64,000 bases of DNA from Prolixibacter sp. NT017 (GTDB lineage: Bacteria; Bacteroidota; Bacteroidia; Bacteroidales; Prolixibacteraceae). Positions 45,614 to 56,829 of this stretch are shown piece after piece; position 1 is the first letter of the stretch; each line of letters begins with the position of its first letter. The position numbers and the translations under genes were made by a program. The notes below the pieces were generated by a model. It saw only the letters and a program-made list of their open reading frames with translations, was not told the origin of the DNA and did not search any database. The stretch is from positions 1,426,001 through 1,490,000 of the forward strand of contig NZ_BLAV01000001.1 of NCBI RefSeq assembly GCF_009617875.1, given 5' to 3'.

Positions 45614-48487
45614 ATGCAGGGATTTTTAGCGCGTTTGGCTGCCCATTTATATGAGGTTTACGGAGACAAAATTTCGGAGCAAACAATCATTTTTCCAAAC
45701 CGGAGAGCCGGTATTTTTTTCAATAGTTATCTGAATAGATTGGTCTCCGAACCGATTTTCAGTCCGGAGATTGTTACCATCAGCGATTTCTTCGCCAGTC
45801 AGACCGATTGGTACGTGGCCGATCCGCTTACACTCGTGTTTCATCTGTATGAAATTTACCGCGAAGTTACAGGTTCCAGTGAATCATTCGATGACTTTTA
45901 TTTCTGGGGCGATATGCTCGTGAACGATTTCGACGATATTGACAAGTACAATGTCGATGCGGCCGGTCTTTTTCAGAACATTTCCGATTTGAAAGAGATT
46001 GACCTGCTTTTTCAGGACTTTGATGATGAGAGCCGGGAACATATCACCGGATTTTGGCGGAGCTTGAGCAACCGCGATAAGACACCGAATCAAGAGGAAT
46101 TTCTGCAAATCTGGCAATCGCTTTTCCCTATTTATGAGAAATTCAGAGAGCGGCTTTTGAATGAGGGAATTGCTTACGAAGGCATGGTTTACCGTGAAAC
46201 GGCCAGGCAGATTCAGGAAAAGAAGCTGGAGATAGCGCAAGCTGGAGACATTATTCTGGCCGGTTTCAACGCGCTGAACCGATGCGAAGAGATCTTGTTT
46301 TCCTTCTTCCGTGAAACCGGGAAAGCAAAGTTTTTTTGGGACTACGACCGTTATTATCTGGATGATCCGCAGCAGGAGGCTGGTTTGTTTATGAGGAAAA
46401 ACCTGAAGAAGTTCCCGCAGGCGGCCTCGTTAGGTGGCGAGTCTGATTTTATGCAGCATCCGCCCAAAATCGAAATCATCAACGTCCCTTCACAGGTTGG
46501 ACAGGCCCAGGTAGCGTCGAACCAGTTAATGAAAGTGCCGACACCTGACCGGCAATTTGATGATGCAGCGGTTGTGTTGTGCGACGAAGGTTTGCTTTTA
46601 CCCGTGTTAGGGGCCTTGCCGGAGCAAATTGGCAAGGTGAATGTGACAATGGGATTTCCGGTGAATGCCAGTCCGGCCTATAGTTTGGTAAATCAGTTGA
46701 TCGAACTACAGCGAAATATCCGGCGTCACGAAGAGTCGGTTTTCTATTATAAAAATGTATTGGCGCTTTTGGGCCACCAGTTGGTTTCGGGAATCGAGCC
46801 GGAATTAAGCCGAAAGTTGACAGAGGAGATTATTTCGCAAAACATGGTTTACCTTACGGCGAAGAGGTTACAGCAATCCCCGTTCTTGCGATTGATATTT
46901 CAAATTCCGCGAACGATTGATGACTATTCGGATTACTTTCTGGAAATTCTTCGCTCGGTGTTTACAAAGCTGCCCTCTGATGAAAGCGAAAACCGGCATC
47001 AGTTACATAAAGAATATTTGTTCCAGCTCTATTTGGCCGTCAACCGCCTGAAGGATGTGCTGGAAACCGGTGGTAAGAAAATTCTCGGGGATGAGAACTT
47101 TTTAACAAGAGAAACCTATTTCCGTTTTCTGGGACAATATCTGGGAGGCATTACGGTTCCTTTCGAGGGAGAACCGCTTCAGGGACTTCAGGTGATGGGA
47201 ATCCTGGAAACGCGAACGCTGGATTTCCGTAATCTGGTCATTCTGTCGATGAATGACGGCGTTATGCCCAAAACTTCAGCGAAAGCTTCTTTCATTCCTT
47301 ACAACCTGAGGCGTGGTTTTGGTCTGCCGTCCGTTGAAGAAATGAACGCTATGTATGCCTATTATTTTTACCGGCTGCTTCAACGGGCTGAGAATGTGAC
47401 GTTCGTTTATCATTCGGGTACCGAAGGACTTTTTGTCGGTGAGAAGAGCCGATATTTGTACCAGTTGCAGATGGAAACTCCGCTGGATATTAAGGAAACG
47501 AGTGTTTCGATGGAGGTTTCCTCGCTTTCGCCTGTGCCGATTGTTGTTCAGAAGACAGAAGATGTAATGGCTCCACTGAAGCCTTATCTTAAAGGCGAAA
47601 GGGCGCTTTCACCGAGCGCGATCGATAAGTATCTGACATGTTCGTTGCAGTTCTATTTTCGCTACAGTGCGGGTTTGGAGGAACCGGATGAAGTAACCGA
47701 AGAAGTTGACGCCCGGATTTTTGGGAATCTGTTTCACGATACGATGGAGGCCTTGTATACTCCATTTCTCGGAAAGGAATTGAGTGCCGATGATATTCAG
47801 GGCTTGATAGACGATGAACTGAGAATTCAGGATTTACTGCTTCAGTCGTTTCGGAAAAACTATTTCAAAGGAGGGGACAATACCGAGGCCGTTGTTCTTC
47901 GCGGACGCAACTGGCTGGTAGGAGAAATTGTAAAGAAATATGTGAGGCAGGTGCTTGCGTTGGATAAAGAGAGAGCACCATTTACCATTGAAGGTCTGGA
48001 GAACAAGGTCAAAGCTGATTTCCCTTTAACTGATGGAGAGAGAATGGTTCTTGTCGGAGGAAAAGTTGACCGGATGGATAAGCGGGATGGAGTTCTCGAA
48101 ATTCTGGATTACAAAACAGGAAAGGCCGATCTCAGTTTCACTATGCTGGATGATTTATTCGATCGGGAAAAGTCGAACCGGAACAAAGCTGCCCTGCAGA
48201 CTTTGATTTATGCTTCGGTTGTTTATGCCAACAGGAAATCGGAAGGGATTATTCAAACTGGTATTTATGCTTTGCGCAGAATATTTGAAAAAGATTTTCA
48301 GCCAACGGTCACAAGCAAAGAGTTGGGGAATTTGCCGGTCAACTATGTCGAGCATCAGGATGTATTTAAAGAAAAGTTAGTTGGTCTTCTTGAAGAAATC
48401 TTCGATACAAGCATTCCGTTTGTTCAGACCGAGAAGGAAGAGACCTGCCGTTATTGTCCTTATAAAAATATTTGCCGGCGTGGATAA
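45614..48487 (+). CDS. AddB-like PD-(D/E)XK nuclease / inactivated helicase
   Basis: A 957-residue RecB-family nuclease resembling Bacteroidota AddB subunits of double-strand-break repair. The N-terminus IIFPNRRAGIFFNSYL is the degenerate ATPase region of AddB-type proteins. The C-terminal nuclease domain shows IFGNLFHDTMEALY, VGGKVDRMDKRDGVLEILDY with the DYKTGK catalytic lysine, and an iron-sulfur staple formed by a Cys in KYLTCSLQFYF and the CRYCPYKNIC cluster at the end. The ATG at 45614 matches the family N-terminus; an in-frame GTG at 45563 would add 17 residues. The partner AddA is not adjacent. Confidence 0.87.
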   Translation: MQGFLARLAAHLYEVYGDKISEQTIIFPNRRAGIFFNSYLNRLVSEPIFSPEIVTISDFFASQTDWYVADPLTLVFHLYEIYREVTGSSESFDDFYFWGDMLVNDFDDIDKYNVDAAGLFQNISDLKEIDLLFQDFDDESREHITGFWRSLSNRDKTPNQEEFLQIWQSLFPIYEKFRERLLNEGIAYEGMVYRETARQIQEKKLEIAQAGDIILAGFNALNRCEEILFSFFRETGKAKFFWDYDRYYLDDPQQEAGLFMRKNLKKFPQAASLGGESDFMQHPPKIEIINVPSQVGQAQVASNQLMKVPTPDRQFDDAAVVLCDEGLLLPVLGALPEQIGKVNVTMGFPVNASPAYSLVNQLIELQRNIRRHEESVFYYKNVLALLGHQLVSGIEPELSRKLTEEIISQNMVYLTAKRLQQSPFLRLIFQIPRTIDDYSDYFLEILRSVFTKLPSDESENRHQLHKEYLFQLYLAVNRLKDVLETGGKKILGDENFLTRETYFRFLGQYLGGITVPFEGEPLQGLQVMGILETRTLDFRNLVILSMNDGVMPKTSAKASFIPYNLRRGFGLPSVEEMNAMYAYYFYRLLQRAENVTFVYHSGTEGLFVGEKSRYLYQLQMETPLDIKETSVSMEVSSLSPVPIVVQKTEDVMAPLKPYLKGERALSPSAIDKYLTCSLQFYFRYSAGLEEPDEVTEEVDARIFGNLFHDTMEALYTPFLGKELSADDIQGLIDDELRIQDLLLQSFRKNYFKGGDNTEAVVLRGRNWLVGEIVKKYVRQVLALDKERAPFTIEGLENKVKADFPLTDGERMVLVGGKVDRMDKRDGVLEILDYKTGKADLSFTMLDDLFDREKSNRNKAALQTLIYASVVYANRKSEGIIQTGIYALRRIFEKDFQPTVTSKELGNLPVNYVEHQDVFKEKLVGLLEEIFDTSIPFVQTEKEETCRYCPYKNICRRG

Positions 48488-48490
48488 AAA

Positions 48491-48519
48491 ATCCCGGTTC
48501 AGGGAATTAGAACCGGGAT
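48491..48519 (-). terminator. Rho-independent terminator of trmD
   Basis: A perfect 10-bp stem (ATCCCGGTTC 48491-48500, GAACCGGGAT 48510-48519); the T-run follows on the minus strand. Confidence 0.85.
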
Positions 48520-48535
48520 GCTGTGGAGAAAATCT

Positions 48536-49225
48536 TTATTCGTCGTCGTGTTTCTCGAGTAAATCGGGGCGGAGTTTTTTCGTTCTCTCGTAAGCCTGCT
48601 CCATTTTCCAGTCTTCAATCAGCTGGTCGTTTCCTGACAAGAGCACATCCGGAACTTTCCAACCTTTATAATCGGCTGGTCTCGTATAAACCGGCGGGCT
48701 AAGCAATCCGTCCTGAAAAGAATCGGTTAAGGCGGAAGTTTCGTCGGAAAGTACGCCGGGAATTAGTCGAACAACTGCATCTGCAATAATAGCTGCGGCC
48801 AGCTCGCCTCCCGTAAGGACAAAATCGCCAACTGATATTTCACGGGTAATCAAGTTGTCCCGCACCCGTTGATCGACGCCTTTGTAGTGCCCGCAAAGAA
48901 TGATGATATTCTTTTTCAGCGAAAGCTGGTTGGCATCGTTTTGCTTGAAACGTTTGCCATCGGGCGAAGTGAAAATTATTTCGTCGTACTCGCGTTGGCT
49001 TTTTAACTCGTTAATTGCTTTTTCGATGGGCTCCACCATCATGACCATGCCGGCTTCCTTGCTGAAGGCATAATCGTCAACCCGGCGGTGCTTATCCGTC
49101 GACCAATCTCTCAGGTTGTGGATGTAAATCTCAGCCAATCCCTTGTCCTGAGCTCGTTTGAGAATAGAGTGACCGAACGGGCTTTCCAGCAATTCGGGCA
49201 AAACGGTGATGATATCTATGCGCAT
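48536..49225 (-). CDS. trmD: tRNA (guanosine(37)-N1)-methyltransferase
   Basis: A 229-residue SPOUT methyltransferase that methylates G37 next to the anticodon and prevents frameshifting. The knotted SAM site is visible in [28 protein letters not shown] and the late segment [16 protein letters not shown]. The length is standard. It is alone on the minus strand instead of in the classical rpsP-rimM-trmD-rplS operon, as expected for this phylum. The start is the ATG at 49223-49225, and a perfect -7 element lies 18-25 bp upstream. Confidence 0.97.
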   Translation of the reverse strand: MRIDIITVLPELLESPFGHSILKRAQDKGLAEIYIHNLRDWSTDKHRRVDDYAFSKEAGMVMMVEPIEKAINELKSQREYDEIIFTSPDGKRFKQNDANQLSLKKNIIILCGHYKGVDQRVRDNLITREISVGDFVLTGGELAAAIIADAVVRLIPGVLSDETSALTDSFQDGLLSPPVYTRPADYKGWKVPDVLLSGNDQLIEDWKMEQAYERTKKLRPDLLEKHDDE

Positions 49226-49242
49226 TATCTCAAAAATTTCTA

Positions 49243-49250
49243 CAAATGTA
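49243..49250 (-). promoter_or_regulatory. Predicted -7 element for trmD
   Basis: On the minus strand it reads TACATTTG, a perfect TAnnTTTG, giving a leader of only about 10 nt before the ATG. Confidence 0.5.
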
Positions 49251-49475
49251 GAATTTCCCCTTTGAGTATCTCAATACTCCTTTTCAATTACCCTTTTTGT
49301 CTGCTTGATTTTGTGTAGTTGTGTCATAATGGCGCAATAAATCCGATAGGGATGTCAATGTGGCATTGTTTGTTTTGAAATTGATAAGATTTATGGAATG
49401 GTATATCGTTTGAATAAAGTAGGTCAGAAATTGAAAAAACATTGAAAAAATTAACGTAATAAGGAGGAAAATATC

Positions 49476-49910
49476 ATGTTGAACTTAATGACTTACCCGA
49501 ACGCACATTCGAAAATGAAATCAAATAATGATTTGTTGGACAGATTGTTTAACGATTCGGTTTGGAACGACAGCTTTGCTTCAAGTCGTCCGAAAGCAAA
49601 TGTGAAAGAAGAAAAAGATCAGTTTGTCATCGAATTGGTGGCTCCTGGTTTTACCAAAGAACAAATCGATATAAATCTTGAGAAAGAAATTCTCACCATT
49701 AAAGGCGGATCTGCAAAAAAAGAACAGGAAGCGGCACGTTATACCACCCGCGAGTTTGTAGCAGGAGACTTCGTTCGCCGTTTCTCGATGCCTGATTCGG
49801 TTGATACTGAAAACATCACTGCAGGCTTTAACAACGGTATTCTCGAAATCAGATTGCCGAAACGTGAAGAGAATATTGATAAGGGACCTCGAACAATTAA
49901 GATTGGTTAA
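49476..49910 (+). CDS. Hsp20/alpha-crystallin family small heat shock protein
   Basis: A 144-residue ATP-independent chaperone that holds unfolding proteins. The alpha-crystallin domain spans about 42-140 (VKEEKDQFVIELVAPGFTKE, EILTIKGGS, FSMPDSVDTENITAGFNNGI), with the conserved A-x-x-x-n-G-I-L signature as AGFNNGILEIRLP. The N-terminal arm is short (MLNLMTYPNAHSK) and a C-terminal I-x-I-like tail (RTIKIG) is present. A full Shine-Dalgarno (aaggagg) precedes the ATG, stronger than usual here, which suits rapid stress expression. Monocistronic with its own terminator. Confidence 0.93.
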   Translation: MLNLMTYPNAHSKMKSNNDLLDRLFNDSVWNDSFASSRPKANVKEEKDQFVIELVAPGFTKEQIDINLEKEILTIKGGSAKKEQEAARYTTREFVAGDFVRRFSMPDSVDTENITAGFNNGILEIRLPKREENIDKGPRTIKIG

Positions 49911-49941
49911 CAGTAATATAGCAAGTTAGGTTTTGAATTAT

Positions 49942-49978
49942 GGGGGCTGCGAAATAATCACGCAGCCCCCTTCTTTTT
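49942..49978 (+). terminator. Rho-independent terminator of hsp20
   Basis: A perfect 10-bp GC-rich stem (GGGGGCTGCG 49942-49951, CGCAGCCCCC 49961-49970), then TTCTTTTT. Confidence 0.9.
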
Positions 49979-50092
49979 GCTAAATTCAAAATATATGTTT
50001 ATTTTCTTTGAGGATTAACCCCCAATTCTATATTTTCGTAAGAATAACAAAGGCTTAAGTGCTTTTGTGTTTTGGGTCAAATTCGATTATTG

Positions 50093-52396
50093 ATGGAGTC
50101 CAACGAACTAAAAAACTCGGCTATGCCAGAGCACAACGACGAATCTCGTAATTTGAACGAGAGGGTAGAAAATGAAGAAGTCTCGAAAGAGGGACAAACG
50201 CCGGTTGACAATGAGCAACACGCAGATGAACAGCAACCCGAAAAGAAGAAGCAGGTAGACGATCCGGAAGAGCAGCTTGCAGAAGAGGAAGTTGTGTCTT
50301 CATCGGAAAATATCGATGAAAAAGCCTCTGACGACGAAACTGTTGCAGATATCTCGGATGAAGGTGCTCCCAATGAGGAAGAAGCTCCCGAAAAGCCTGC
50401 GGATAATTCAGAGAATGAATCCATGGAGTTGGAGAAGGAGCCGAACGAGGTCGACGAAAATAAAGAGGAGGGAGAGGCTGTCAAAAAAGATGAAGAGCCT
50501 GTTGTAGAAAAGTCGGAAGAAAATACCTCAAAAGAAGAAGAGAGCACTGAAAAAACGGAAAGTATTTCAGAGGATGAGTCGATGGATCTGGAGAAAGACC
50601 CTGACGACGTTGATGAAGACGAAGAGGAGGATGAAAGTGACGAAGAGGCTGTCGATAAGGCCTCTGTCGATTATTCGGGATATAACAAGGTTCAACTGAT
50701 CAATACTTTCCGGAAAATTCTTCCCAATGGTATCAGTGAGGATATTCGCCCCCAGGTAGAAGCTATCAAAGCCAATTTTTACAAGCTGCATAATACGGAA
50801 CTGGAAGAGCAGAAGAAAGCTTTTATTGCTGAAGGAGGAAATGAATCAGATTTTCATCCTGAGTCCGAGCCGTATGAGAACGACTTGAAAGATCTTCTGA
50901 AAGAATTTAAAAATCTTAGAACCGAATATCATCGCAGGCAAGAGGTTCAGAAAGAGGAAAATTATCAGAAGAAGTTGGAGATTATAGAAGAGCTGAAAGC
51001 GTTGATTAATAAGGAAGAGTCGATAAATGCGACTTTTCAGGAATTTAATGCACTGCAGGCCCGCTGGCGTGAGCTGGGCCAGGTTCCACAGGGAAGAGTG
51101 AAAGACCTGTGGGAGAATTACCATCATCATGTAGAGAATTTTTACGACTACATTAAGATAAACCGCGAACTCCGTGATCTTGATTTGAAAAAGAACATGG
51201 ATAAGAAGATTGGATTATGTGAAAAGGCTGAACTGTTAGCTGAAGACGAATCCAATGCGGTAAAAACGTTCCGTCAGCTTCAGAAACTGCACGAAATGTG
51301 GCGTGAGATTGGACCTGTGCCACGGGAAAATAAGCAAGAGTTGTGGGAGCGATTCAAAGCAGCAACGACTGTTATCAACAAACGATATCAGGAATATTTT
51401 GAAGAGGAGCGGAGCAAACAAAAAGAGAATCTGGAGAAAAAGGTTGAGCTCTGCGAGAGGGCCGAGGAGTTTGCGATTTTCGATTCGACCAATCCGCGTG
51501 AATGGAATGAGATGACTGAGAAAATTATTGCTCTTCAGAAAGAATGGAAAACCATTGGATTTGCTCCCAGAAAAGATAACACCTTAGTTTGGGAACGTTT
51601 CCGTGCTGCCAACGATACCTTCTTCAGGAAAAAACGTGAATTCTGGGCCAAGAGCAAGGAAAAACTTCACGAGAACCTGGCGAAGAAAATCGAGATATGT
51701 GAACAGGCAGAGGAAATAAAAGACAGTACTGATTGGAAGGGCACAACCGATAAGTTGATTGCTTTGCAGAAGAAATGGAAGGCAGTTGGACCGGTACCAA
51801 GAAAGCAGAGTGACATTGTCTGGAAGCGGTTTCGCGCAGCTTGTGACGAGTTTTTCAACCGAAAAGGTTCGCATTTCTCTGGCATGACGGATGAGCAGGA
51901 AGAGCACCTTAAAGCTAAGAAAGCGTTGCTCGAGGAGGTTGGTAATTTCAAGCCTTCCGGAGATGTTGAGGCGGATGTTGCTAAATTAGCGGAATTTCAG
52001 GAACGCTGGAAGGTGACCGGCCGCGTACCTTTCCGGAGAAAAGATGATGTGGAATCGAAGTTCCGGGACGCCATCAACGAGCAATTCGATAAAATTGAAA
52101 TGGACGAACAGGAACGTAACCTGTACAAGTTCCGGAACAAGATGGCACACTGGATGACCATTCCGCGCGGATGGAGTCGCATCAATACCGAACGCGACCG
52201 TAATGTTTCGCGCATCAAGCAGCTGGAAAGCGATTTGGGAACATTGCAAAATAACATTGGCTTCTTTGGTGACTCGGAAGGCGCTCAGTCGCTGGCCGAC
52301 AATGTCCAGTCGAAAATTGATCGCATAACCTCTCAAATCAATTACCTGAAATCGAAAATTGAAATCATTGACGGACTGGAAGAAGAATCCCGGTAG
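50093..52396 (+). CDS. DUF349 repeat protein with acidic N-terminal domain
   Basis: A 767-residue cytoplasmic protein. Residues 1 to about 190 are almost pure Glu/Asp/Ser/Lys low complexity with an internal duplication (ESMELEKEPNEVDE and ESMDLEKDPDDVDE). The rest is helical, with at least five DUF349 repeats marked by W-(R/K)-x-(I/L/V)-G-x-(V/A)-P: WRELGQVPQGR, WREIGPVPREN, WKTIGFAPRKD, WKAVGPVPRKQ and WKVTGRVPFRR. The function of the family is unknown. ATG 50093 (MESNELK) is preferred to the TTG at 50072. A near-consensus -7 element (TATTTTCG, 50031-50038) lies upstream. Confidence 0.9.
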   Translation: MESNELKNSAMPEHNDESRNLNERVENEEVSKEGQTPVDNEQHADEQQPEKKKQVDDPEEQLAEEEVVSSSENIDEKASDDETVADISDEGAPNEEEAPEKPADNSENESMELEKEPNEVDENKEEGEAVKKDEEPVVEKSEENTSKEEESTEKTESISEDESMDLEKDPDDVDEDEEEDESDEEAVDKASVDYSGYNKVQLINTFRKILPNGISEDIRPQVEAIKANFYKLHNTELEEQKKAFIAEGGNESDFHPESEPYENDLKDLLKEFKNLRTEYHRRQEVQKEENYQKKLEIIEELKALINKEESINATFQEFNALQARWRELGQVPQGRVKDLWENYHHHVENFYDYIKINRELRDLDLKKNMDKKIGLCEKAELLAEDESNAVKTFRQLQKLHEMWREIGPVPRENKQELWERFKAATTVINKRYQEYFEEERSKQKENLEKKVELCERAEEFAIFDSTNPREWNEMTEKIIALQKEWKTIGFAPRKDNTLVWERFRAANDTFFRKKREFWAKSKEKLHENLAKKIEICEQAEEIKDSTDWKGTTDKLIALQKKWKAVGPVPRKQSDIVWKRFRAACDEFFNRKGSHFSGMTDEQEEHLKAKKALLEEVGNFKPSGDVEADVAKLAEFQERWKVTGRVPFRRKDDVESKFRDAINEQFDKIEMDEQERNLYKFRNKMAHWMTIPRGWSRINTERDRNVSRIKQLESDLGTLQNNIGFFGDSEGAQSLADNVQSKIDRITSQINYLKSKIEIIDGLEEESR

Positions 52397-52416
52397 ATTT
52401 ACATAAAGTATAAGAG

Positions 52417-54154
<1,738 letters not shown>

Positions 54155-54181
54155 ATAATTAAATAGTTGTAAAAGACTCCT

Positions 54182-56119
54182 ATGGATAGAAATACCATTA
54201 GCGGACTTGTTCTCATTTTTGTCATACTGATTACATTCAGTTATTTTAATAAACCTTCGAAGGAAGAAGTCGAGGCTGCCAAGCGCAAGCGCGACTCAAT
54301 TGAGCAGGTTCAGGCCGAACAACAACGTATTGCTGAGAAAAAAGCTCAGGAAGCTACGACCACTCAACAGCCACAGGAAAAAGCTGATTCAACAACAGCA
54401 GCGAAGACTGTACCGGCAAGTGAAAACCGGAAAGACGAGTATGGCGCCTTTGGCGATGCAGCTGTCGGAACTGAGAAGTTCGTTACGCTGGAAAATAACC
54501 TGATGAAAGTAAAGGTCTCCACGAAAGGGGGACGGATTTATTCGGTAGAATTAAAAAATTATAAAAGATACGACGGCAAACCATTGGTATTGTTTAGTGG
54601 TGATGCCAACCGTTTCGGTTTGAATTTCTTCTCACAAAACAGAAGCATTGAAACTGACAAACTGTATTTTACACCTTCAGTAAGCTCTGATAGCTTAGTT
54701 GCATCCGGCCCGAAAGTTCCGAAAGGAAAAGAAGGGCGTATCAATTTTAACGAAGACCATCCGGGAGGTTCGAAAACATTGACGATGCGTGTAAACGCTG
54801 GAAATGGCAAATTCATCGAATATGTTTATACCATCAAGTACAACTCGTACATGATGGATTTCAATATTCGCTCGCAGGGACTTAGTCAATTGATCGGCGG
54901 TAATGCTTATATGAGCTTTAACTGGGCTATTGACGTTCCTCGCCAGGAGAAAAAGTCAAAATATGGAGAGGATCGTTACACCACTATCTATTACAAATAT
55001 CATCAAGATGAGGTGAACAGCCTGAGCTCCTCCAAGTCTGACAGTAAGGATTTGACGACCAGTGTGAAGTGGATCGGATTTAAGCAGCTGTTTTTCTCTT
55101 CCATTCTGATTGCCGATAACAGCTTCACCAGTGCAAAAATTAAAAGCAACAAAACTGAAGATAATCCGAACTACCTGGCAGATTTCTCGGCCGATGTAAC
55201 CATTCCGGTTGACAATGCCAAGACGCAGAACGTTCCGATGAAGATGTTCTTTGGTCCGAACCAGTACAATGTCCTTAAACAGTACAAGCTTCAGCTTGAT
55301 CAGGAGATGAACCTGGGTTGGACAATTATTGGTTGGGTTAACAAATTTATTGTGATTCCGGCGTTTGATTTCCTTCGCAGATACATCAACAATTTTGGAA
55401 TTATCATTCTGTTGCTGACCATTTACATCAAGCTCATCATTTCTCCGTTTACATACAAGTCGTACTTATCGCAGGCAAAAATGCGTGCATTGAAACCGGA
55501 GATTGACGAGATCAAGGCCAAGTATGGCAAAGATAAGGCGATGGAATCGCAGCAGGCTACGATGGCGCTTTACAAGAAAGCCGGGGTGAATCCCATGGGA
55601 GGTTGTTTGCCCATGGTATTTCAGTTCCCGATTCTGATTGCCATGTTCCGGTTCTTCCCGGTATCGATCGAGTTACGTCAACAGAGCTTTTTGTGGGCTC
55701 ACGACCTTTCATCGTACGATTCAATTTTCCATTTGCCGTTTACCATTCCATTCTATGGTGATCACGTGAGTCTGTTCTGTCTGTTGATGACCGTTACCAA
55801 CGTCTTCTACATTAAGATGAATAACGAGATGAACGCGGCCGGAACACAGCAGATGCCGGGAATGAAAACAATGATGTACTTGATGCCTGTGATGTTCCTG
55901 TTCATCTTCAACAACTACGCAGCAGGTTTGAGTTTGTATTACTTCCTGTCGCTGTTGCTGACCTTCCTGCAGATGTTCATCTTCAAGAAGGCTATCGATG
56001 AAGATAAGATTCGCAAGCAGATTACAGCTAAGCAGAAGAAACCAGCGAAGAAGTCGAAATTCCAGAAACGTTTGGAAGATATGGCTCGCCAGCGTGGTAT
56101 GGAAGCACCGAAGAAATAA
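54182..56119 (+). CDS. yidC: Membrane protein insertase YidC
   Basis: A 645-residue YidC/Oxa1 insertase of the Gram-negative type. An N-terminal TM (ISGLVLIFVILITFSYF) is followed by a charged Gln/Ala linker (to about 85) and a large periplasmic P1 domain (about 95-365). The conserved core has five TMs (FIVIPAFDFLRRYINNFGII, GGCLPMVFQFPILIAMFRFF, AAGLSLYYFLSLLLTF). The tail is Lys/Arg-rich and would bind the ribosome. It inserts inner-membrane proteins with or without SecYEG. It follows pyrG by 27 bp and is probably co-transcribed with it. Confidence 0.97.
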   Translation: MDRNTISGLVLIFVILITFSYFNKPSKEEVEAAKRKRDSIEQVQAEQQRIAEKKAQEATTTQQPQEKADSTTAAKTVPASENRKDEYGAFGDAAVGTEKFVTLENNLMKVKVSTKGGRIYSVELKNYKRYDGKPLVLFSGDANRFGLNFFSQNRSIETDKLYFTPSVSSDSLVASGPKVPKGKEGRINFNEDHPGGSKTLTMRVNAGNGKFIEYVYTIKYNSYMMDFNIRSQGLSQLIGGNAYMSFNWAIDVPRQEKKSKYGEDRYTTIYYKYHQDEVNSLSSSKSDSKDLTTSVKWIGFKQLFFSSILIADNSFTSAKIKSNKTEDNPNYLADFSADVTIPVDNAKTQNVPMKMFFGPNQYNVLKQYKLQLDQEMNLGWTIIGWVNKFIVIPAFDFLRRYINNFGIIILLLTIYIKLIISPFTYKSYLSQAKMRALKPEIDEIKAKYGKDKAMESQQATMALYKKAGVNPMGGCLPMVFQFPILIAMFRFFPVSIELRQQSFLWAHDLSSYDSIFHLPFTIPFYGDHVSLFCLLMTVTNVFYIKMNNEMNAAGTQQMPGMKTMMYLMPVMFLFIFNNYAAGLSLYYFLSLLLTFLQMFIFKKAIDEDKIRKQITAKQKKPAKKSKFQKRLEDMARQRGMEAPKK

Positions 56120-56144
56120 TCGAAGATATTCTCAATAAAATAGC

Positions 56145-56174
56145 AAGAGCAGTCCAAGCGGGCTGCTCTTTTTT
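56145..56174 (+). terminator. Rho-independent terminator of the pyrG-yidC unit
   Basis: AAGAGCAG (56145-56152) pairs with CTGCTCTT (56163-56170), followed by a T-run. Confidence 0.85.
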
Positions 56175-56255
56175 CTTTATGCTTACGCAGAATATATGTC
56201 ACAAAAAAAGCTGCTCAATCTGAACAGCTTTAATGCAATATCTTTTTGAGTTTTG

Positions 56256-56750
56256 TTATTCGCCATTTTCGAAGTCACGCTGCAAGGCAACCATCTTAAT
56301 GGCAGTAACGGCTGCTTCGTCGCCTTTATTGCCATGTTTGCCGCCGGCACGGTCCAGGGCCTGCTGCTGATTCTCGGTGGTTAAAACGCCGAAAATTACC
56401 GGCAAATTGAATTTCATGTTCAAATGAGTCGCACCTTGCGAAACGCCATGGCAAATAAAATCGAAGTGTCGGGTTTCTCCCTGTATCACACAACCGAGCA
56501 ACAGAACAGCATCTACGTCGGTATTTTCAGCAAAAAGCTGACCGCCCAGGGTTAGTTCAAAACTTCCGGGGACGTGTTTTACCCGAATATTATCGTCTTT
56601 TGCCCCGTGCTTTTTCAATGTCTCAACAGCACCACGAGCCAGCGCTCCGGTTACTTCATAGTTCCATTCCGATACTACGATACCGAATTTCATATTTTCG
56701 GCCGATGGAACTTTTTCCATGTCGTATGCAGATAAATCTTTTGTAGCCAT
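56256..56750 (-). CDS. ribH: 6,7-dimethyl-8-ribityllumazine synthase
   Basis: A 164-residue lumazine synthase, the penultimate step of riboflavin synthesis. It condenses 5-amino-6-ribitylaminouracil with 3,4-dihydroxy-2-butanone 4-phosphate. Motifs: [15 protein letters not shown] (substrate Trp), [28 protein letters not shown] with the catalytic His, and [20 protein letters not shown]. It assembles into a 60-mer shell or pentamers. It lies downstream of the TPR gene on the same strand but with an intrinsic terminator in between, so the two may be expressed at different levels. Confidence 0.96.
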   Translation of the reverse strand: MATKDLSAYDMEKVPSAENMKFGIVVSEWNYEVTGALARGAVETLKKHGAKDDNIRVKHVPGSFELTLGGQLFAENTDVDAVLLLGCVIQGETRHFDFICHGVSQGATHLNMKFNLPVIFGVLTTENQQQALDRAGGKHGNKGDEAAVTAIKMVALQRDFENGE

Positions 56751-56771
56751 TTTTTCAGGATTTTTGCAAAG

Positions 56772-56806
56772 ATAAAAAATCCCCTCCGTTCCAAACGAAG
56801 GGGATT
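56772..56806 (-). terminator. Terminator or attenuator between the TPR gene and ribH
   Basis: AATCCCCT (56778-56785) pairs with AGGGGATT (56799-56806), with extra inner pairs; on the minus strand a run of six T follows. It lies between two co-directional minus-strand genes. Confidence 0.8.
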
Positions 56807-56829
56807 GCTTTATCGAAAACTAATTCGTT

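Noticed and set aside
56772..56806. FMN riboswitch upstream of ribH
   Set aside because: Only a simple terminator hairpin is present; there is no room for the conserved RFN element before the ribH start.
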